A stretch of DNA of 64,000 bases from JAAYOS01 sp050950785 (lineage in GTDB: Bacteria > Bacillota > Clostridia > Oscillospirales > JAAYOS01): contig JBMNIG010000029.1 in assembly GCA_050950785.1 (NCBI GenBank), positions 80,266-144,265 of the forward strand, in the 5' to 3' direction. Shown here piece by piece: positions 25,759 to 35,252 of this stretch. The notes below the pieces were generated by a model that had not been told where the DNA came from, ran no database searches, and saw only the letters and a program-made list of their open reading frames with translations. The translations under genes were made by a program, and so were the position numbers. The stretch's first letter is position 1. Every line of letters begins with the position of its first letter.

Positions 25759-28700
25759 TTACCGGCTAAAGTGATGTACCACAGCCCTGGCAATCGACTG
25801 GGCAAGTTCCGTTTGCATTTGATCGTTGCTTAGCCATTCATATTCGGTGGGACTGCAAATAAATCCGGTTTCGAGTATAACTGAAGGCGCCCAAAATCCT
25901 CTGCATACGTACAGGCTTGCCTGATTTGCCTTTCGGTAAAAGCGCCCAAGATCGGATGAGATATAGTTGACTAGATCTGATGCGACATCATGGGAGATGC
26001 CTCGCATATACCAGGTACTTATGCCTACGATCGAGGTGGCGTCAACATCAACTTCAACAGCATTGTTGTGTATCGACAGAAAGAGATCGGGTTTAGCCTT
26101 TCTGGACATACTAAGGCGTTCATCCAATGTTACAGTTTCATCGTCTGTACGTGTCATCAAGACTTCTGCACCCAACAGTTCCAATTCGTACTTCACTTTT
26201 TTTGTTGTGTAGAGGGCGATGTCCTTTTCGGCAAGGTCGAGTCCTAAAGGACCGAGGGCTCCGGCATCAGCCTTGCCATGTCCGGCGTCTAGCATAACCA
26301 CGATGCCCTTTAGTGGTTTGTCGATCAAACCGGACACTGTAGGACGTCTTTTGAGATACAATGACAGCGTGCCGGATGCCTTAAGCGGGTCTTTCGAATC
26401 ATCGACAGAGTACTCTGTATCGATATAATAGCCGTCAAGATCAACATTTTTGTCCAGCGTCAGCCGGTAAACAGCACTGCCGTCTTCAAGGTTGGATGAA
26501 TAGGCAGAAACAAGACCACCTGAGATCAGTTTGATCGGATGTAGTTTGTCAACATTGCTGATAGTGAGTGAGAGTGTGGAATTATCGAGAGATACCTTGG
26601 CGGCAGGCATACCGTTGATTGTAAACCGAATACGATCCCATTTGTCGCCAACCTCGTACTCCGATGCAATGATTTCAGCGGTGAAGGAAATGTCGTCTTC
26701 AAAGCGTTCTACATCGAAACTTTGGACCCATCCGCCCATTCTGAGGCGCACCCAAGTTCCTGAGGTGGTAACTGCGGTAACGTAATCTACCATTCCAGCT
26801 TTCAATTCACCTATCGGTCCGCCGGAAGTGGAACTTTTAGCGTAAAGAAAGGCATTGTCATTTATAACCTTTGCGTAATACGGGGCACCCGGAGTTACAC
26901 AGCGCAGTGCTGCGGTTGCAGTCTTTGTAACAGTGGTTCCCTTATATGTCATTTTATACACAGGGGTACCAATTACAAGTATCTTTCCTGTTTTATCGGT
27001 TTTTGGCATTGTGTAGGTATAAGAATATCTTGTGTAATAGACAGCATCATCCCCGGGACTTTTTGTTGTAGCAGGGTGGAGTTTGTAGGTATTGCCTGCG
27101 ATGGTAACATTTACTGTAGCTCCTATAGGTGCGGTGCATCGAAATGTTATTTTTTCGCCGGGCATTATATAGACGTCGCTGTTGTGTGGATAAGTTGAGC
27201 CATCGATTATCTCAGCGACATCTTTCTTTACAGGGTCTGCCACCGGTTGAGAGACAGACCTGTGAATTTTTCGGATGAGAGTGGTTTCACCCTGCACAAA
27301 TTCAAGAATATTCTCGCCCTCATCCAGCTGTACTAAAACGCCGAAATAACCGCCATCAGTCACATTGTCAACCACTTCGCCATTAAGGTAAAGAGTCTGA
27401 TCGGGGTCACAGGTGCCAATGACATACATCTTACTAAATGTCGTTGTGATATCCTTTGCAGGTCGCCCAAGTGTTAGGCTGTTTTCATGATCCGGACCCT
27501 CCATGACCGGATAGTCCACGCTTTCGGCGGGGCCATAGTGATGATGGATTATATAATTTGCCAAAGGGGGATAGGTAATGAAAAAAGCATACCTGAAGTG
27601 AACAGAGCCGGCGACCTCGGGATGGGAAGCATTAAGTTCAAGTTGTCGGCGGATCTCAGCCGTTCCATACCAAGGGCTGTCCGGATTTTCATTTCCACTG
27701 CGGTAGGATGCATGACCGATGTATAGGTCCACATCAGTGTTGCGTACAACATCTATCCACCAATTTAGCAGTATCTCGTAGTCTGCAATGTTGTAACCGA
27801 TGTTCCAATAGATTTGCGGACAGATATAGTCGAGCCAGCCATTGAGCACCCACTTTCTTGTGTCAGCATAATGGCTGTAGTAGGATTGATTGCCGTTTGT
27901 GTCGCTTCCAAGTTTATTTGAGGATTTATTTGCCCAGATGCCAAAGGGGGATATACCGAAGCTGACATCAGGGTCTATGGCTTTAATAGCTGAGTATGCC
28001 TCTTCAACAAGCTTGTCGATGTTATTTCTTCGCCAGTCGTCCCGGTTGGAAAATCCGTCTCCATATTTGAGATATGTCTCTTCATCACCAAAGTTGCTGT
28101 CAGGGTAGAAGTAGTCATCAAAGTGGATTCCGTCCACATCATAATTTTCAACTATTTCAACGATTCCGTCGACTATTAGGGATCTTACAGCGGGGATACC
28201 AGGGTTAAAGTACATATGTCCATCAGTATGCATCACAACCCATTCAGGATGCTTATATGCATAGTTTTCAGGAGACAGTGTTTCAAGGTCGTGAGTTAGG
28301 CGTGCTACACGGTAGGGGTTTAGCCATGCGTGAAGCTCCAGCCCTCTGTCATGAGCCTGCTCAACCCAGAACTCTAACGGGTCAAAATCCTCCTCAGGTG
28401 CAAGCCCTTGCTTACCGGTAAGGTATGCCGACCAGGGGAATAAATCCGACTTATAGAATGCATCTCCAGACGGGCGCACCTGTAAAAAGACGGCGTTAAA
28501 GCCCATCTTTGCGCAGTTGTCCAGTATTTCAACTGCCTCAGCTTTCAGTTCTGATACTGAAAGTCCCGGCTTCGAAGGGTAATCCAGGTTGATGACCGTA
28601 GATACCCAAATGCCGCGAAAAGCTTCGTCTTCAATTTCCCCTTCGCCTTCAACTTCAAGTCCGGTGTCAGGTGTAGGAGTTGTTTCGTTATATTGAGGCT

Positions 28701-28833
28701 CATCGGAGGGCGGGATTTCTTCCGCTCCGGAGTATATATGTCCAAATGTGCTTATTATCTGGCTGCATCCGGATAGGATTATAGTAGCGGCAAGGATAAG
28801 CGGCGCTATGAACCGGAGCTTTTTTGATGTCAT
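25759..28833 (-). CDS. Lipoprotein: GH10-like (DUF187) domain fused to N-acetylmuramoyl-L-alanine amidase
   Basis: The 1024-aa product has a lipoprotein signal (lipobox LSGC, Cys near residue 23). Residues about 70-400 match the GHL10/DUF187 family of predicted glycoside hydrolases (FRGIWVSTVINLDYP, NAVFLQVRPSGDAFY, ELHAWLNPYRV, VDGIHFDDYFYP, ISPFGIW). A central beta-rich stretch (about 440-800) includes an SH3-like repeat. The last about 185 residues are an Amidase_3 domain with zinc and catalytic motifs VMLDAGHGKADAG, AEKDIAL, LSIHNNAV and ILETGF. It should sit on the outer face of the membrane and cut peptidoglycan stem peptides; the substrate of the GH10-like part is not established. SD GGAGGTGT precedes the ATG. 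Confidence 0.88.
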   Translation of the reverse strand: MTSKKLRFIAPLILAATIILSGCSQIISTFGHIYSGAEEIPPSDEPQYNETTPTPDTGLEVEGEGEIEDEAFRGIWVSTVINLDYPSKPGLSVSELKAEAVEILDNCAKMGFNAVFLQVRPSGDAFYKSDLFPWSAYLTGKQGLAPEEDFDPLEFWVEQAHDRGLELHAWLNPYRVARLTHDLETLSPENYAYKHPEWVVMHTDGHMYFNPGIPAVRSLIVDGIVEIVENYDVDGIHFDDYFYPDSNFGDEETYLKYGDGFSNRDDWRRNNIDKLVEEAYSAIKAIDPDVSFGISPFGIWANKSSNKLGSDTNGNQSYYSHYADTRKWVLNGWLDYICPQIYWNIGYNIADYEILLNWWIDVVRNTDVDLYIGHASYRSGNENPDSPWYGTAEIRRQLELNASHPEVAGSVHFRYAFFITYPPLANYIIHHHYGPAESVDYPVMEGPDHENSLTLGRPAKDITTTFSKMYVIGTCDPDQTLYLNGEVVDNVTDGGYFGVLVQLDEGENILEFVQGETTLIRKIHRSVSQPVADPVKKDVAEIIDGSTYPHNSDVYIMPGEKITFRCTAPIGATVNVTIAGNTYKLHPATTKSPGDDAVYYTRYSYTYTMPKTDKTGKILVIGTPVYKMTYKGTTVTKTATAALRCVTPGAPYYAKVINDNAFLYAKSSTSGGPIGELKAGMVDYVTAVTTSGTWVRLRMGGWVQSFDVERFEDDISFTAEIIASEYEVGDKWDRIRFTINGMPAAKVSLDNSTLSLTISNVDKLHPIKLISGGLVSAYSSNLEDGSAVYRLTLDKNVDLDGYYIDTEYSVDDSKDPLKASGTLSLYLKRRPTVSGLIDKPLKGIVVMLDAGHGKADAGALGPLGLDLAEKDIALYTTKKVKYELELLGAEVLMTRTDDETVTLDERLSMSRKAKPDLFLSIHNNAVEVDVDATSIVGISTWYMRGISHDVASDLVNYISSDLGRFYRKANQASLYVCRGFWAPSVILETGFICSPTEYEWLSNDQMQTELAQSIARAVVHHFSR

Positions 28834-29110
28834 TACACACCTCCACGATACTCAGCTTTTATCACATCTATACGACTACAATTTCCTTATAAATCAAGAC
28901 AATAAGTATCAAAAAAGTTTTTTTCATCTTATCATAGAATTCGACGAAGTTCAACAGAGGATGTTCCCGGGCATATAGCTGTTTATAACAGCTTGTTTGA
29001 TACTTATGTATTAAGGATATGCGTTTATCTACGTTTTCATGAAGGCATAGATCAAGCTCGATGTGGACAGAGGAGGACGCGGGGACTGGTACTGTCTTTA
29101 GTGGATAAGG

Positions 29111-29262
29111 AACCAGTCGCCGCGCCCACATTACAGTGACCAATGCAGGGAACCAGGCGCCGCGTCTACATTACAGTGCCCAGTGGGCAGGGAACCAGGC
29201 GCCGCGTCTACATTTCTGTGCCCAATGGACAAGAACCAGTCTCCCCTGTCCACACACCCATC
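29111..29262. repeat. Tandem array of about 41-bp repeats
   Basis: Four head-to-tail units begin with AACCAG at 29111, 29151, 29193 and 29234 (spacing 40, 42 and 41). The central units share AACCAGGCGCCGCGTCTACA and end in a CAGTGCCCAGTGG-like segment; the outer units are diverged. A partial inverse copy (GCGGGGACTGGT) lies just upstream near 29078. Apart from the terminator at 29291 the 28834-29357 gap has no gene. Confidence 0.75.
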
Positions 29263-29290
29263 CACCCGCGTCCAAAAAAATGGGCATTAT

Positions 29291-29327
29291 AAAAGGCGGG
29301 AGCATACTTGCCGAACTCCCGCCTTTT
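29291..29327 (-). terminator. Bidirectional-looking terminator after the GH3 gene
   Basis: Perfect 12-bp stem AAAAGGCGGGAG / CTCCCGCCTTTT with a 13-nt loop, 31 bp past the GH3 stop. It is A/T-flanked on both sides. Confidence 0.85.
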
Positions 29328-29357
29328 ATCTATTCAGTTTTGTATAGGGAACACTTA

Positions 29358-31061
29358 CTAAAATTTAGTGTCAACTCTACCGCAGAAGGGGTCTACCGGG
29401 CTCTTACCCTTGAATGGAGAACGACCCATCATCTTTTCGATGACTGCTGGCATTGTAAATTCGTTGTTTGTGTATGCGTTGATAAATGTTTTCATCATTG
29501 GCACATCAAGCAGGTGATAGGGGTTTGCAAAGCTAATGGCCATGGTGGGGATCTCCTTTGAGAACCAGGGAGTGTTAGCGCCGCCAAGACCGCCCTTCCA
29601 GGAAATTCTGATAACTGTGTTATTTGAAGCAGTCGGGAAGTCAAAGACGTAAAGGGCAAGGTCATAGTTGTTCTTGAAGCTGTCAACAGTTACCGGCTTG
29701 TCGGTAATGTATCCTCCGGCTGGTGGGTCGAGTACTTCAAACCCCTCCGCCTCAAGTGCTGCCTTGATTTTTTCTTCAAGACCTGAGGTTTCGCCGAAGT
29801 AGCCGCCGCCCTCTGATACGAACAGAGCGATCCTCTTGTACTTCTCAGGAGTGATCGGTAGTAGTCCGGCTGTATCCTTTACGAGTGTAACAGATTTGTC
29901 AGCGCATTCTTTCGCCCACTCCACATATTTATCGCAGTGGAGAATTGAGAGAGCTTCTTCAGTTGGAACGAGTGTATTGTTTTGTTTTTTGACGTGGAGC
30001 CCAAGAGAGGCTTTTAGACCTAGGATCCTTGTAAGGGCTTCATTCAGACGCTCATCAGTAAGAATTCCGTTTTTGTAGCCCTGCATCATAAACTCGTAGT
30101 CTTCGTCAAAGCTCTTGTTGAACAGGAACATATCGCAACCGGCAGCAATGCTGGTCGGAACGGCCAGTTCACGAGGCATAGCACATGTGAAGCCCAGCAT
30201 GGGGGTGGCGTCTGTGACTATCATACCGTTGAAGCCGAGGTGCTCTCGCAGAAGTCCGTTAAGGATTTCGGGCGATAGCGTAGCAGGGGTCAGATATGCA
30301 TCTTCCTCCGACAGGTCAGGGTTGATTTTCTTTGCCCAGGCGGGCTGTGAAATGTGGCCCACCATGACGGTTTTTGCGCCTGCGTCAATCAAGCCCTTGT
30401 AGATCATGCCAAATGTGGCATCCCATTCATCGGCGGACAGATCATTCTGGGTTACATGAAGGTGTTGATCTCGCTCATCCACTCCGTCGCCGGGGAAGTG
30501 CTTAATGGAAACAGCAACTCCTGCTTCATCAGCGCCTCTTAGATATGCAAGTCCCATCCGAAGAACGCGCTCTGCACTATCTCCAAAGGTACGGAGGTTT
30601 GTTATGGGATTTCTGAAGTTCATATCGATATCAACTATAGGAGCAAAGGACCAGTTACAACCGACTGCTGCGCCTTCGCTACATGAGATCAGACCGAGCC
30701 GATATGCCTGCTCCTCATCATCTGTAGCGGCTACCTGCATTGGCTTTCCGAAGTTTGTGCCGTCTATTGCTGAGCCGACGCCGCCTGCTTCAAGATTTGC
30801 TGCCAATAGAAGCGGTATTTTAGAGTTGTCCTGTAGGAAACGGTGGGTGTCCTGAATGTCCTTGCCTAAGCCGGCACGATACATCATTCCGCCGATACCC
30901 TTGCTTAGCATTGCTTTAAGGACTTCTGGATCAGTTGAAAAACCAACCGGGCAAAAGAGTTGTCCAATTTTTTCTTCGATGGACATGCCTTCGATGGTCT
31001 CCTCGACCCATTTTATTGCTTCATCGTCCAGATAAAAAGGTTTTGCTTTTAAATCTACCAT
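29358..31061 (-). CDS. Glycoside hydrolase family 3 (NagZ/YbbD-like)
   Basis: The 567-aa protein has the GH3 TIM barrel (MSIEEKIGQLF, LLLAANLEAGG, NWSFAPIVDID, SIKHFPGDG, MVGHISQP, FNGMIVTDATPMLG with the nucleophile Asp) followed by a smaller alpha/beta domain. The loop after KHFPG contains DERDQHLH, matching the Asp-x-His general-acid dyad of beta-N-acetylglucosaminidases of the NagZ type, although the usual GHG is GDG here. No signal peptide is present, so it should act in the cytoplasm, for example on wall-derived or imported sugars. It lies 78 bp downstream of the beta-phosphoglucomutase gene on the same strand. SD AAAGGGG. Confidence 0.85.
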   Translation of the reverse strand: MVDLKAKPFYLDDEAIKWVEETIEGMSIEEKIGQLFCPVGFSTDPEVLKAMLSKGIGGMMYRAGLGKDIQDTHRFLQDNSKIPLLLAANLEAGGVGSAIDGTNFGKPMQVAATDDEEQAYRLGLISCSEGAAVGCNWSFAPIVDIDMNFRNPITNLRTFGDSAERVLRMGLAYLRGADEAGVAVSIKHFPGDGVDERDQHLHVTQNDLSADEWDATFGMIYKGLIDAGAKTVMVGHISQPAWAKKINPDLSEEDAYLTPATLSPEILNGLLREHLGFNGMIVTDATPMLGFTCAMPRELAVPTSIAAGCDMFLFNKSFDEDYEFMMQGYKNGILTDERLNEALTRILGLKASLGLHVKKQNNTLVPTEEALSILHCDKYVEWAKECADKSVTLVKDTAGLLPITPEKYKRIALFVSEGGGYFGETSGLEEKIKAALEAEGFEVLDPPAGGYITDKPVTVDSFKNNYDLALYVFDFPTASNNTVIRISWKGGLGGANTPWFSKEIPTMAISFANPYHLLDVPMMKTFINAYTNNEFTMPAVIEKMMGRSPFKGKSPVDPFCGRVDTKF

Positions 31062-31139
31062 GCTTAAAATCCCCTTTCACACAACTTAATTATTATAAAA
31101 GCCTAAATTTTAGTAAACTCGATGTTGATTGACTTATCC

Positions 31140-31793
31140 TTATGTATTAAGAAGGGAATCAATGTCAAGATGTGCAAGGTCATCGATTACAATATCCGCC
31201 CCGGGCAGGTTTTCGGGTTTTCCAATTCCCACGACATAGATGTTTTCAGACTTTCCGGCCTGTACCCCTGCAAGAGCGTCCTCGAAGATCACACACTCTG
31301 TTGGGTTCACACCAAGCTCTTTTGCTCCGAGTAAAAAGACCTCGGGGTCGGGCTTTGCTTTAGTTGTTTTGTTGCCGTCTATTACAGCATCGAAGTAATC
31401 CATAATTTCCAGTCTGCTTAAAATGATGGGTGCATTTTTGCTGGCAGAGCAGATGGCGGTTTTTATTCCACGTTTGCGGCACTCTTCAAGCACATCGAGG
31501 GCACCCGGCAATAGTTCTGAGCGATTGAACTCATGCAGATACTCGACATACCAATCATTTTTCATGTTGGCAAGCCGTACCATTTCTTCTTGATCGGCAG
31601 TGCGATTTCCAAACCCTAGCAACAGCTCCATGCAGCGCATCCTGCTTACGCCCTTGAAAGCCTCGTTTGCCTCTTCATCAAAAGGTATGTCCAACATGTC
31701 GGCAAGGCGCTTCCATGCAAGATAGTGATACTTTGCCGTATCGCAGATAACCCCATCAAGATCGAATAAAAAAGCTTTATACTTGGACAACAT
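31140..31793 (-). CDS. pgmB: Beta-phosphoglucomutase (HAD superfamily)
   Basis: The 217-aa HAD enzyme interconverts beta-glucose-1-phosphate and glucose-6-phosphate, usually after a disaccharide phosphorylase. Motif I is FDLDGVICDTAKYHYLAWKRLA (Asp nucleophile and the H-x-x-AW cap residues typical of beta-PGM), cap residue region FKGVSRMRCMELLL, motif II ICSASKNAP, Lys region KAKPDPEVF and motif III FEDALAGVQAGK. It is probably the first gene of a two-gene unit with the GH3 gene. The 31794-32057 gap shows no further gene. Confidence 0.9.
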   Translation of the reverse strand: MLSKYKAFLFDLDGVICDTAKYHYLAWKRLADMLDIPFDEEANEAFKGVSRMRCMELLLGFGNRTADQEEMVRLANMKNDWYVEYLHEFNRSELLPGALDVLEECRKRGIKTAICSASKNAPIILSRLEIMDYFDAVIDGNKTTKAKPDPEVFLLGAKELGVNPTECVIFEDALAGVQAGKSENIYVVGIGKPENLPGADIVIDDLAHLDIDSLLNT

Positions 31794-32057
31794 TTGCCCC
31801 CCTATAATTAAAGTTTTGGTCAGCAGTTACATTACTGCTACAATATTTATCACATTTTATACAGTATAACAAACACTAATATGTTTGACAAGCGATTTTT
31901 GGCTATTTGTAATTGCAAACCGTATAAGAATAGGATAAACTAAATAGCAGCGATTTTGGTTGTTTTAGAGACTTAAAGTCATCTTTTTTTCGTTGCGCTA
32001 TGGACTGCGTTGCCAATAAAGAAAACTTAAATAAATGAAAGTAGGGAGCGGTTAGTT

Positions 32058-32333
32058 ATGGAAAAGCGAGCTGTCATTACAGTTGTCGGGCGGGACAGCG
32101 TTGGTATTATCTCAGGGATATCGGGTGAGCTTGCAAAAAATAATGTGAATATCCTTGATATTTCTCAAAGCGTTCTGCAGGATCTTTTTGCTATGGTAAT
32201 GTTAGTTGACGCTTCAAAATGCGGAATGCGCTTTACCGACTTTGCTAAAGAGCTTGTAACTAAAGGCGAAGAGATGAATGTAAAAATACATGTTATGCAT
32301 GAAGACATATTCAACTCTATGCACAGGATTTAG
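32058..32333 (+). CDS. ACT-domain protein (UPF0237)
   Basis: The 91-aa product is a single ACT domain: KRAVITVVGRDSVGIISGISGELAKNNVNILDISQSVL, then VMLVDASKC. ACT domains bind small ligands such as amino acids. The family is almost always encoded just upstream of a UPF0210 protein, as here (gap about 115 bp). The ligand is unknown. Confidence 0.88.
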   Translation: MEKRAVITVVGRDSVGIISGISGELAKNNVNILDISQSVLQDLFAMVMLVDASKCGMRFTDFAKELVTKGEEMNVKIHVMHEDIFNSMHRI

Positions 32334-32449
32334 AATGTACTTAGCCATTACTAATAGGTAGATGGTAACTGAAATTTGGGATAGGGAGTCATACACCTGC
32401 CCTGTGCTTTTTTTGAATTTCGAACATACTTTTGAGGAAAGTGGTTTTT

Positions 32450-33808
32450 ATGCTGAATACATTTGATATATTGGAAACAATTAAAATGATCGAAGAGGAA
32501 CACCTTGATATACGTACCGTCACTATGGGAATTTCACTACGTGACTGCGCTTCTGACAGTGTGAAAAAGGTGGCGGAAAGGGTGTATGATAAGATATGTA
32601 TGCGCGCTGAAAAACTTGTACCAACATGTGACGAAATATCAGCCGAATATGGCATACCTATTATCAATAAGCGAGTATCGGTAACTCCGATCTCTTTTCT
32701 TTGTGATTCGGTGGAAAGCGACGATGTCATACCGATCGCACTTGCCATGCAGCGTGCCGCTGAAACTGTTGGCATCAACTTTATCGGTGGATTTTCAGCA
32801 CTGGTACACAAGGGATTTACCATCGGTGACAGGCGCCTGATCAGTGCTATTCCCGAAGCTCTTGCCGAAACTGAATGTGTATGCTCATCGGTAAATGTTG
32901 CTACAACGAGGGCCGGGATCAATATGGATGCCGTAGAAGAGATGGGCAGGATTATTAAGAACGCCGCTTATTTGACAAGGGATAAGGACTCTATAGGCTG
33001 CGCAAAGCTTGTTGTGTTTGCAAACGCACCTGAGGATAATCCATTCATGGCAGGTGCTTTTCATGGATTTGGTGAGGCTGAGTGTGCTATCAATGTCGGG
33101 GTTTCAGGGCCGGGGGTAGTCCTATCAGCAATAGAGAGGGCAGGAAAATGTAGCTTCACAGAATTGGCAGAGGTAATCAAACGTACAGCTTTCAAAATCA
33201 CACGCATGGGACAGCTAGCTGCAACTGAAGCATCCCGCCGCTTAGATGCGGAGTTTGGTATTGTTGATCTTTCACTGGCTCCTACACCTGCAATGGGGGA
33301 TTCAGTAGCAAGGATCCTTGAGGCTATGGGGCTCGAGGTAGTAGGAACTCATGGCACTACAGCCGCACTTGCTCTGCTAAATGACGCGGTAAAGAAGGGT
33401 GGAGTAATGGCATCATCCCATGTTGGTGGCCTATCCGGAGCTTTCATTCCTGTTTCTGAAGATGCCGGGATGATAGAGGCAGCAGTATCGGGCTCCCTAA
33501 ACCTGGACAAGTTAGAAGCTATGACCTCAGTATGTTCGGTTGGACTTGATATGATTGCCATTCCGGGTGACACAGCAGACACTACCATTTCAGCTATCAT
33601 TGCGGATGAGATAGCTATCGGTACAATCAATAACAAGACCACTGCTGTGCGAATAATACCTGTTTACGGTAAGGGCGTAGGCGACAGCGTATGCTATGGA
33701 GGTCTTCTTGGTGAAGCGCCGATCATGCCTGTGCACAGCGCATCATCTGAGCTTTTTATCGCAAGGCGCGGCCGCATACCTGCACCAATCCACAGCCATC
33801 GCAACTAA
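32450..33808 (+). CDS. PFL-like family protein (UPF0210/DUF711)
   Basis: The 452-aa product matches the UPF0210 family (MGISLRDCASDS, VNKRVSVTPISFL-like INKRVSVTPISFLCDS, GFSALVHKGFTIGD, NVATTRAGINMDAV, GVSGPGVVLSAIE, FGIVDLSLAPTPAMGDSVARILE, GLDMIAIPGDT, GKGVGDSVCYGGLLG). The family is structurally related to pyruvate formate-lyase-type barrels, but no activity is established and there is no glycyl-radical loop. ATG 32450 has an SD-like GAGGAAAG; a TTG six codons upstream is less likely. The ACT protein upstream is a probable partner. Confidence 0.85.
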   Translation: MLNTFDILETIKMIEEEHLDIRTVTMGISLRDCASDSVKKVAERVYDKICMRAEKLVPTCDEISAEYGIPIINKRVSVTPISFLCDSVESDDVIPIALAMQRAAETVGINFIGGFSALVHKGFTIGDRRLISAIPEALAETECVCSSVNVATTRAGINMDAVEEMGRIIKNAAYLTRDKDSIGCAKLVVFANAPEDNPFMAGAFHGFGEAECAINVGVSGPGVVLSAIERAGKCSFTELAEVIKRTAFKITRMGQLAATEASRRLDAEFGIVDLSLAPTPAMGDSVARILEAMGLEVVGTHGTTAALALLNDAVKKGGVMASSHVGGLSGAFIPVSEDAGMIEAAVSGSLNLDKLEAMTSVCSVGLDMIAIPGDTADTTISAIIADEIAIGTINNKTTAVRIIPVYGKGVGDSVCYGGLLGEAPIMPVHSASSELFIARRGRIPAPIHSHRN

Positions 33809-33947
33809 ATATTTAATACTGCATGCAAGAAAACTCACCTCTTGGAACCTTAAAGATGGTGGGATGATTAGCCGTAAACCATCTCGAACACGCTGGATTC
33901 AAATAAGCCACAATGATTGATTGGAAAATAGCAGGTTATTATTAATT

Positions 33948-33963
33948 ATCAGAACAATTCCAG
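33948..33963 (+). repeat. Left 16-bp direct repeat flanking the IS30 element
   Basis: ATCAGAACAATTCCAG occurs here and again at 35280-35295, directly outside the two inverted repeats. It is most simply a target-site duplication, longer than the 2-3 bp usual for IS30. Confidence 0.75.
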
Positions 33964-34004
33964 GCGAGTTGTAAAATTAAATGAAACACAAATAAAGAAA
34001 TAAA

Positions 34005-34067
34005 TAGACCCACGAGAGCTTCTCTGTTATAATGTTAGTTCCTACAACAAACAGAAACGGAGAAGCT
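34005..34067 (+). promoter_or_regulatory. IS30 transposase promoter with RBS-masking inverted repeat
   Basis: TAGACC (34005-34010), 17-bp spacer, TATAAT (34028-34033). AGCTTCTCTGTT (34017-34028) pairs with AACGGAGAAGCT (34056-34067), 12 bp with one G-U. The right arm holds the SD GGAG, 7 nt before ATG 34070. RNA started downstream of the -10 would lack the left arm. Confidence 0.65.
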
Positions 34068-34069
34068 TC

Positions 34070-35164
34070 ATGAGCCAAGTCTATTGTATCAGAACTCGCA
34101 TAAAAGGTAAACACCTAAGGTTCGAAGAGCGTGAAGAGCTAGAAGCGATAGTAACTAAGAACAATTACTTGCCTAAGAAATCAAGGCTTAGCCATCGGGA
34201 AATAGCAGAACGAATGGGAGTAAGCCCAGCCACAATAAGTAGGGAGCTGAGGCGTGGGAAGGTAATCTTAAGGGATTGCCAATGGCGTGAAGTGGTTAGC
34301 TATTCAGCCTTAAAAGCCCAAGAGGACTATGATGAGAAGGCAAGTGCAAAAGGGGCTCATCTAAAAATTGGTAAGAACTATGAGTTAGCAGAAAAAATTG
34401 AGAACTGTATTATAAATGGCAAGTTCTCTCCTTATGCGACCATAGAGAAACTTAAGGATGACCCTGACTATCAAAGAACACCCATATCTAAGCGAACGCT
34501 CTATAATTATATAGACCGTGAGTTATTACTCAATGTAACAAAAAAGGACTTACCTCGAAAAGGCAAGAGTTCAAAACGCAAGTATACCCGAGTAACCCGC
34601 AGAATACGGGATGTAGACGCCAAACGCATAGATGAGCGCCCACAAGAGGCGAATGACCGCAGTGAGCTCGGTCACTGGGAAATGGATTGCGTTGAACCAG
34701 GTCGAGGAAAAGGCAGGGCATGCTTGCTTGTGCTGGTTGAGAGGCTATCTAGAAAGACACTGATATTTAAGTTGCGTAGCCAAACACAAAAAGAAGTGCT
34801 AAAACGACTTGACCAACTAGAGAAAAAGATAGGTGCAAAGCGATTTCGAAAGATGTTTAAAACAATAACAGTTGATAATGGAAGTGAGTTTTTAGATTGG
34901 CGCAAGCTAGAACGGTCCTGCATAAGCAGTAAAGCACGCACCCGAATTTACTACTGTCACCCATATCATTCATGGGAAAGAGGTACCAATGAACAGATAA
35001 ATGGACACATACGACGATTTATCCCCAAGGGATGTTCGATAGCGAAATACAGTACAAAAGCAATATTAAAGATCCAAGAATGGCTTAATGATTACCCACG
35101 TAAGGTTTTAGAAGGTAAATGCGCAAACGAGGTAGTTAAAGAAGAACTAAGAAAGTGTTCATAG
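34070..35164 (+). CDS. IS30-family transposase
   Basis: The 364-aa protein has the N-terminal helix-turn-helix of IS30 (SHREIAERMGVSPATISRELRRG) and a DDE core: HWEMDCVEPG (first Asp), ITVDNGSEFLDW (second Asp) and the family signature HPYHSWERGTNEQINGHIRRF (Glu). It appears full length with no frameshift, so it may be active. It cuts and joins DNA at the element's inverted repeats. Confidence 0.93.
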   Translation: MSQVYCIRTRIKGKHLRFEEREELEAIVTKNNYLPKKSRLSHREIAERMGVSPATISRELRRGKVILRDCQWREVVSYSALKAQEDYDEKASAKGAHLKIGKNYELAEKIENCIINGKFSPYATIEKLKDDPDYQRTPISKRTLYNYIDRELLLNVTKKDLPRKGKSSKRKYTRVTRRIRDVDAKRIDERPQEANDRSELGHWEMDCVEPGRGKGRACLLVLVERLSRKTLIFKLRSQTQKEVLKRLDQLEKKIGAKRFRKMFKTITVDNGSEFLDWRKLERSCISSKARTRIYYCHPYHSWERGTNEQINGHIRRFIPKGCSIAKYSTKAILKIQEWLNDYPRKVLEGKCANEVVKEELRKCS

Positions 35165-35252
35165 CGAAAGCATTTCCCGTTCCGCCCAGACCCAAACCGC
35201 CAGAAACAAGTGAAAACTACAAGATATCTAGATAACATTTGACAGAGAAAAA

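Noticed and set aside
29111..29262. CRISPR array
   Set aside because: Units are contiguous with no unique spacers, and no cas genes are present.
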